Part shown: piece after piece, positions 38,452 to 38,674 of the stretch
Layout of the letters: the number at the start of each line of letters is the position of its first letter
Position numbering within the stretch: position 1 is the first letter of the stretch
Assembly (NCBI RefSeq): GCF_003265355.1
Contig: NZ_QFRW01000070.1
Location: forward strand, 5,643-44,316
DNA from: Glycomyces dulcitolivorans
GTDB taxonomy: Bacteria; Actinomycetota; Actinomycetes; Mycobacteriales; Micromonosporaceae
Length of the DNA stretch: 38,674 bases
Direction of reading: 5' to 3'
Position numbers and translations under genes: made by a program
The notes under the pieces: model-generated
Told to the model about the DNA's origin: nothing
Databases searched by the model: none
What the model saw: only the letters and a program-made list of their open reading frames with translations

Positions 38452-38592
38452 CGCCGCGTCAGAGGCGTCGATGTTCACCAGGCTGACCGGGCCCGCCCAG
38501 ACGCCCGAGTTCTGGGCCATGGCGGTGCCGGCGGAGCCGAGAGCGGCGACCGCTCCGGCGGCAGCGGCGGTGACGGCGAGAGCCTTGCGCAT
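38215..38592 (-). CDS. Secreted protein with two 48-residue two-cysteine modules
   Basis: This 125-residue precursor is the shortest member of the cluster. Its signal peptide (MRKALAVTAAAAGAVAALG, cleavage near AMA-26) is nearly the same as the neighbour's. Module 1 has C52-C65 (CX12C) with AHWQICGQNVLTQSFNQNCD. Module 2 is the cap form, C100-C114 (CX13C), with NVGVAPSLDQQCKNYDH. First-module cysteines are at the same residue numbers as in the 184-residue paralogue, so the two differ by one internal module. GGGGAAC precedes the ATG. The mature protein is about 99 residues, with no transmembrane segment or sorting signal. The function is unknown. Confidence 0.85.
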   Translation of the reverse strand: MRKALAVTAAAAGAVAALGSAGTAMAQNSGVWAGPVSLVNIDASDAAHWQICGQNVLTQSFNQNCDNRDHIGAGPQSGVTPGDVSLGNLDISDAAHWQICGQNVGVAPSLDQQCKNYDHLTHAAE

Positions 38593-38635
38593 TGTTTGTT
38601 CCCCGTTCTCTGTCGGATTTCTTGGTGTTCCCCGG

Positions 38636-38665
38636 GGCCGGGCCGGCCGTGCGGCCGGCCCGGCC
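38636..38665 (-). terminator. Terminator of a minus-strand gene beyond the right edge
   Basis: GGCCGGGCCGGCC (38636-38648) pairs perfectly with 38653-38665 over a GTGC loop. It lies upstream of the gene at 38215-38592 on the minus strand, so it most likely ends a further minus-strand gene outside the window. Confidence 0.6.
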
Positions 38666-38674
38666 TGGGAAGTC

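Noticed and set aside
37596-38592. Assignment of the small secreted proteins as chaplins or rodlins
   Set aside because: The chaplin core and its long Cys spacing are missing, and the HWQICGQN and DNRDH motifs do not match either family, so the similarity is only in general design.

Overview
The window is a high-GC actinobacterial chromosome segment. It has mshA (mycothiol synthesis), senX3-regX3, very high G/C at third codon positions, many GTG starts, 4-nt ATGA/GTGA gene overlaps and U-poor stem-loop terminators. The mshA-ybjN-gpmA-senX3-regX3 order matches mycobacteria. A thymidylate kinase fused to an MFS-like membrane domain, LPXTG proteins and a GH95 enzyme point to a filamentous or soil actinomycete, possibly a Glycomycetaceae member (inference only). 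I see no insertion sequence, phage, CRISPR array, tRNA or rRNA.

Layout. (1) 1-4490: the end of an unknown gene, then on the minus strand a TetR regulator and the tmk(MFS fusion)-holB pair. (2) 4779-11012, mostly plus strand: mshA-ybjN, a reverse-strand lactococcin-972-like bacteriocin gene, gpmA, senX3-regX3, and an aldo-keto reductase with a Pho-box-type direct repeat in front of it. (3) 11149-14420: two bacterial-PH-domain membrane proteins and a convergent FAD/NAD reductase. (4) 14521-20545: an island-like block with a giant LRR-ROC-COR protein divergent from a three-gene cassette (small helical protein, WXG-like helical protein with a hydrophobic core, lipoprotein). (5) 20567-28597: narGHJI (minus) divergent from narK, a complete respiratory nitrate reductase unit. 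(6) 28682-32156: a NatAB-like ABC exporter convergent with an NCS2 purine permease. (7) 32585-34560: two paralogous sortase-anchored surface proteins, one with a long Ser/Thr/Glu stalk. (8) 34725-36977: a GH95 alpha-L-fucosidase-type enzyme with a second Pho-like repeat upstream. (9) 37051-38592: three secreted proteins built of a repeated two-cysteine module.

The two most unusual signals are these. First, the aldo-keto reductase and the GH95 gene share one promoter layout: two 11-bp GTTCA repeats, 9 nt, the -35 position, 17 nt, a TAGGNT -10, 6 nt, then the start codon. This suggests co-regulation by a PhoB-family regulator such as the neighbouring RegX3, with leaderless transcripts. Second, the secreted family at the right edge has 48-residue modules with a CX12-13C core and a distinct C-terminal cap module. 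I do not recognise it.
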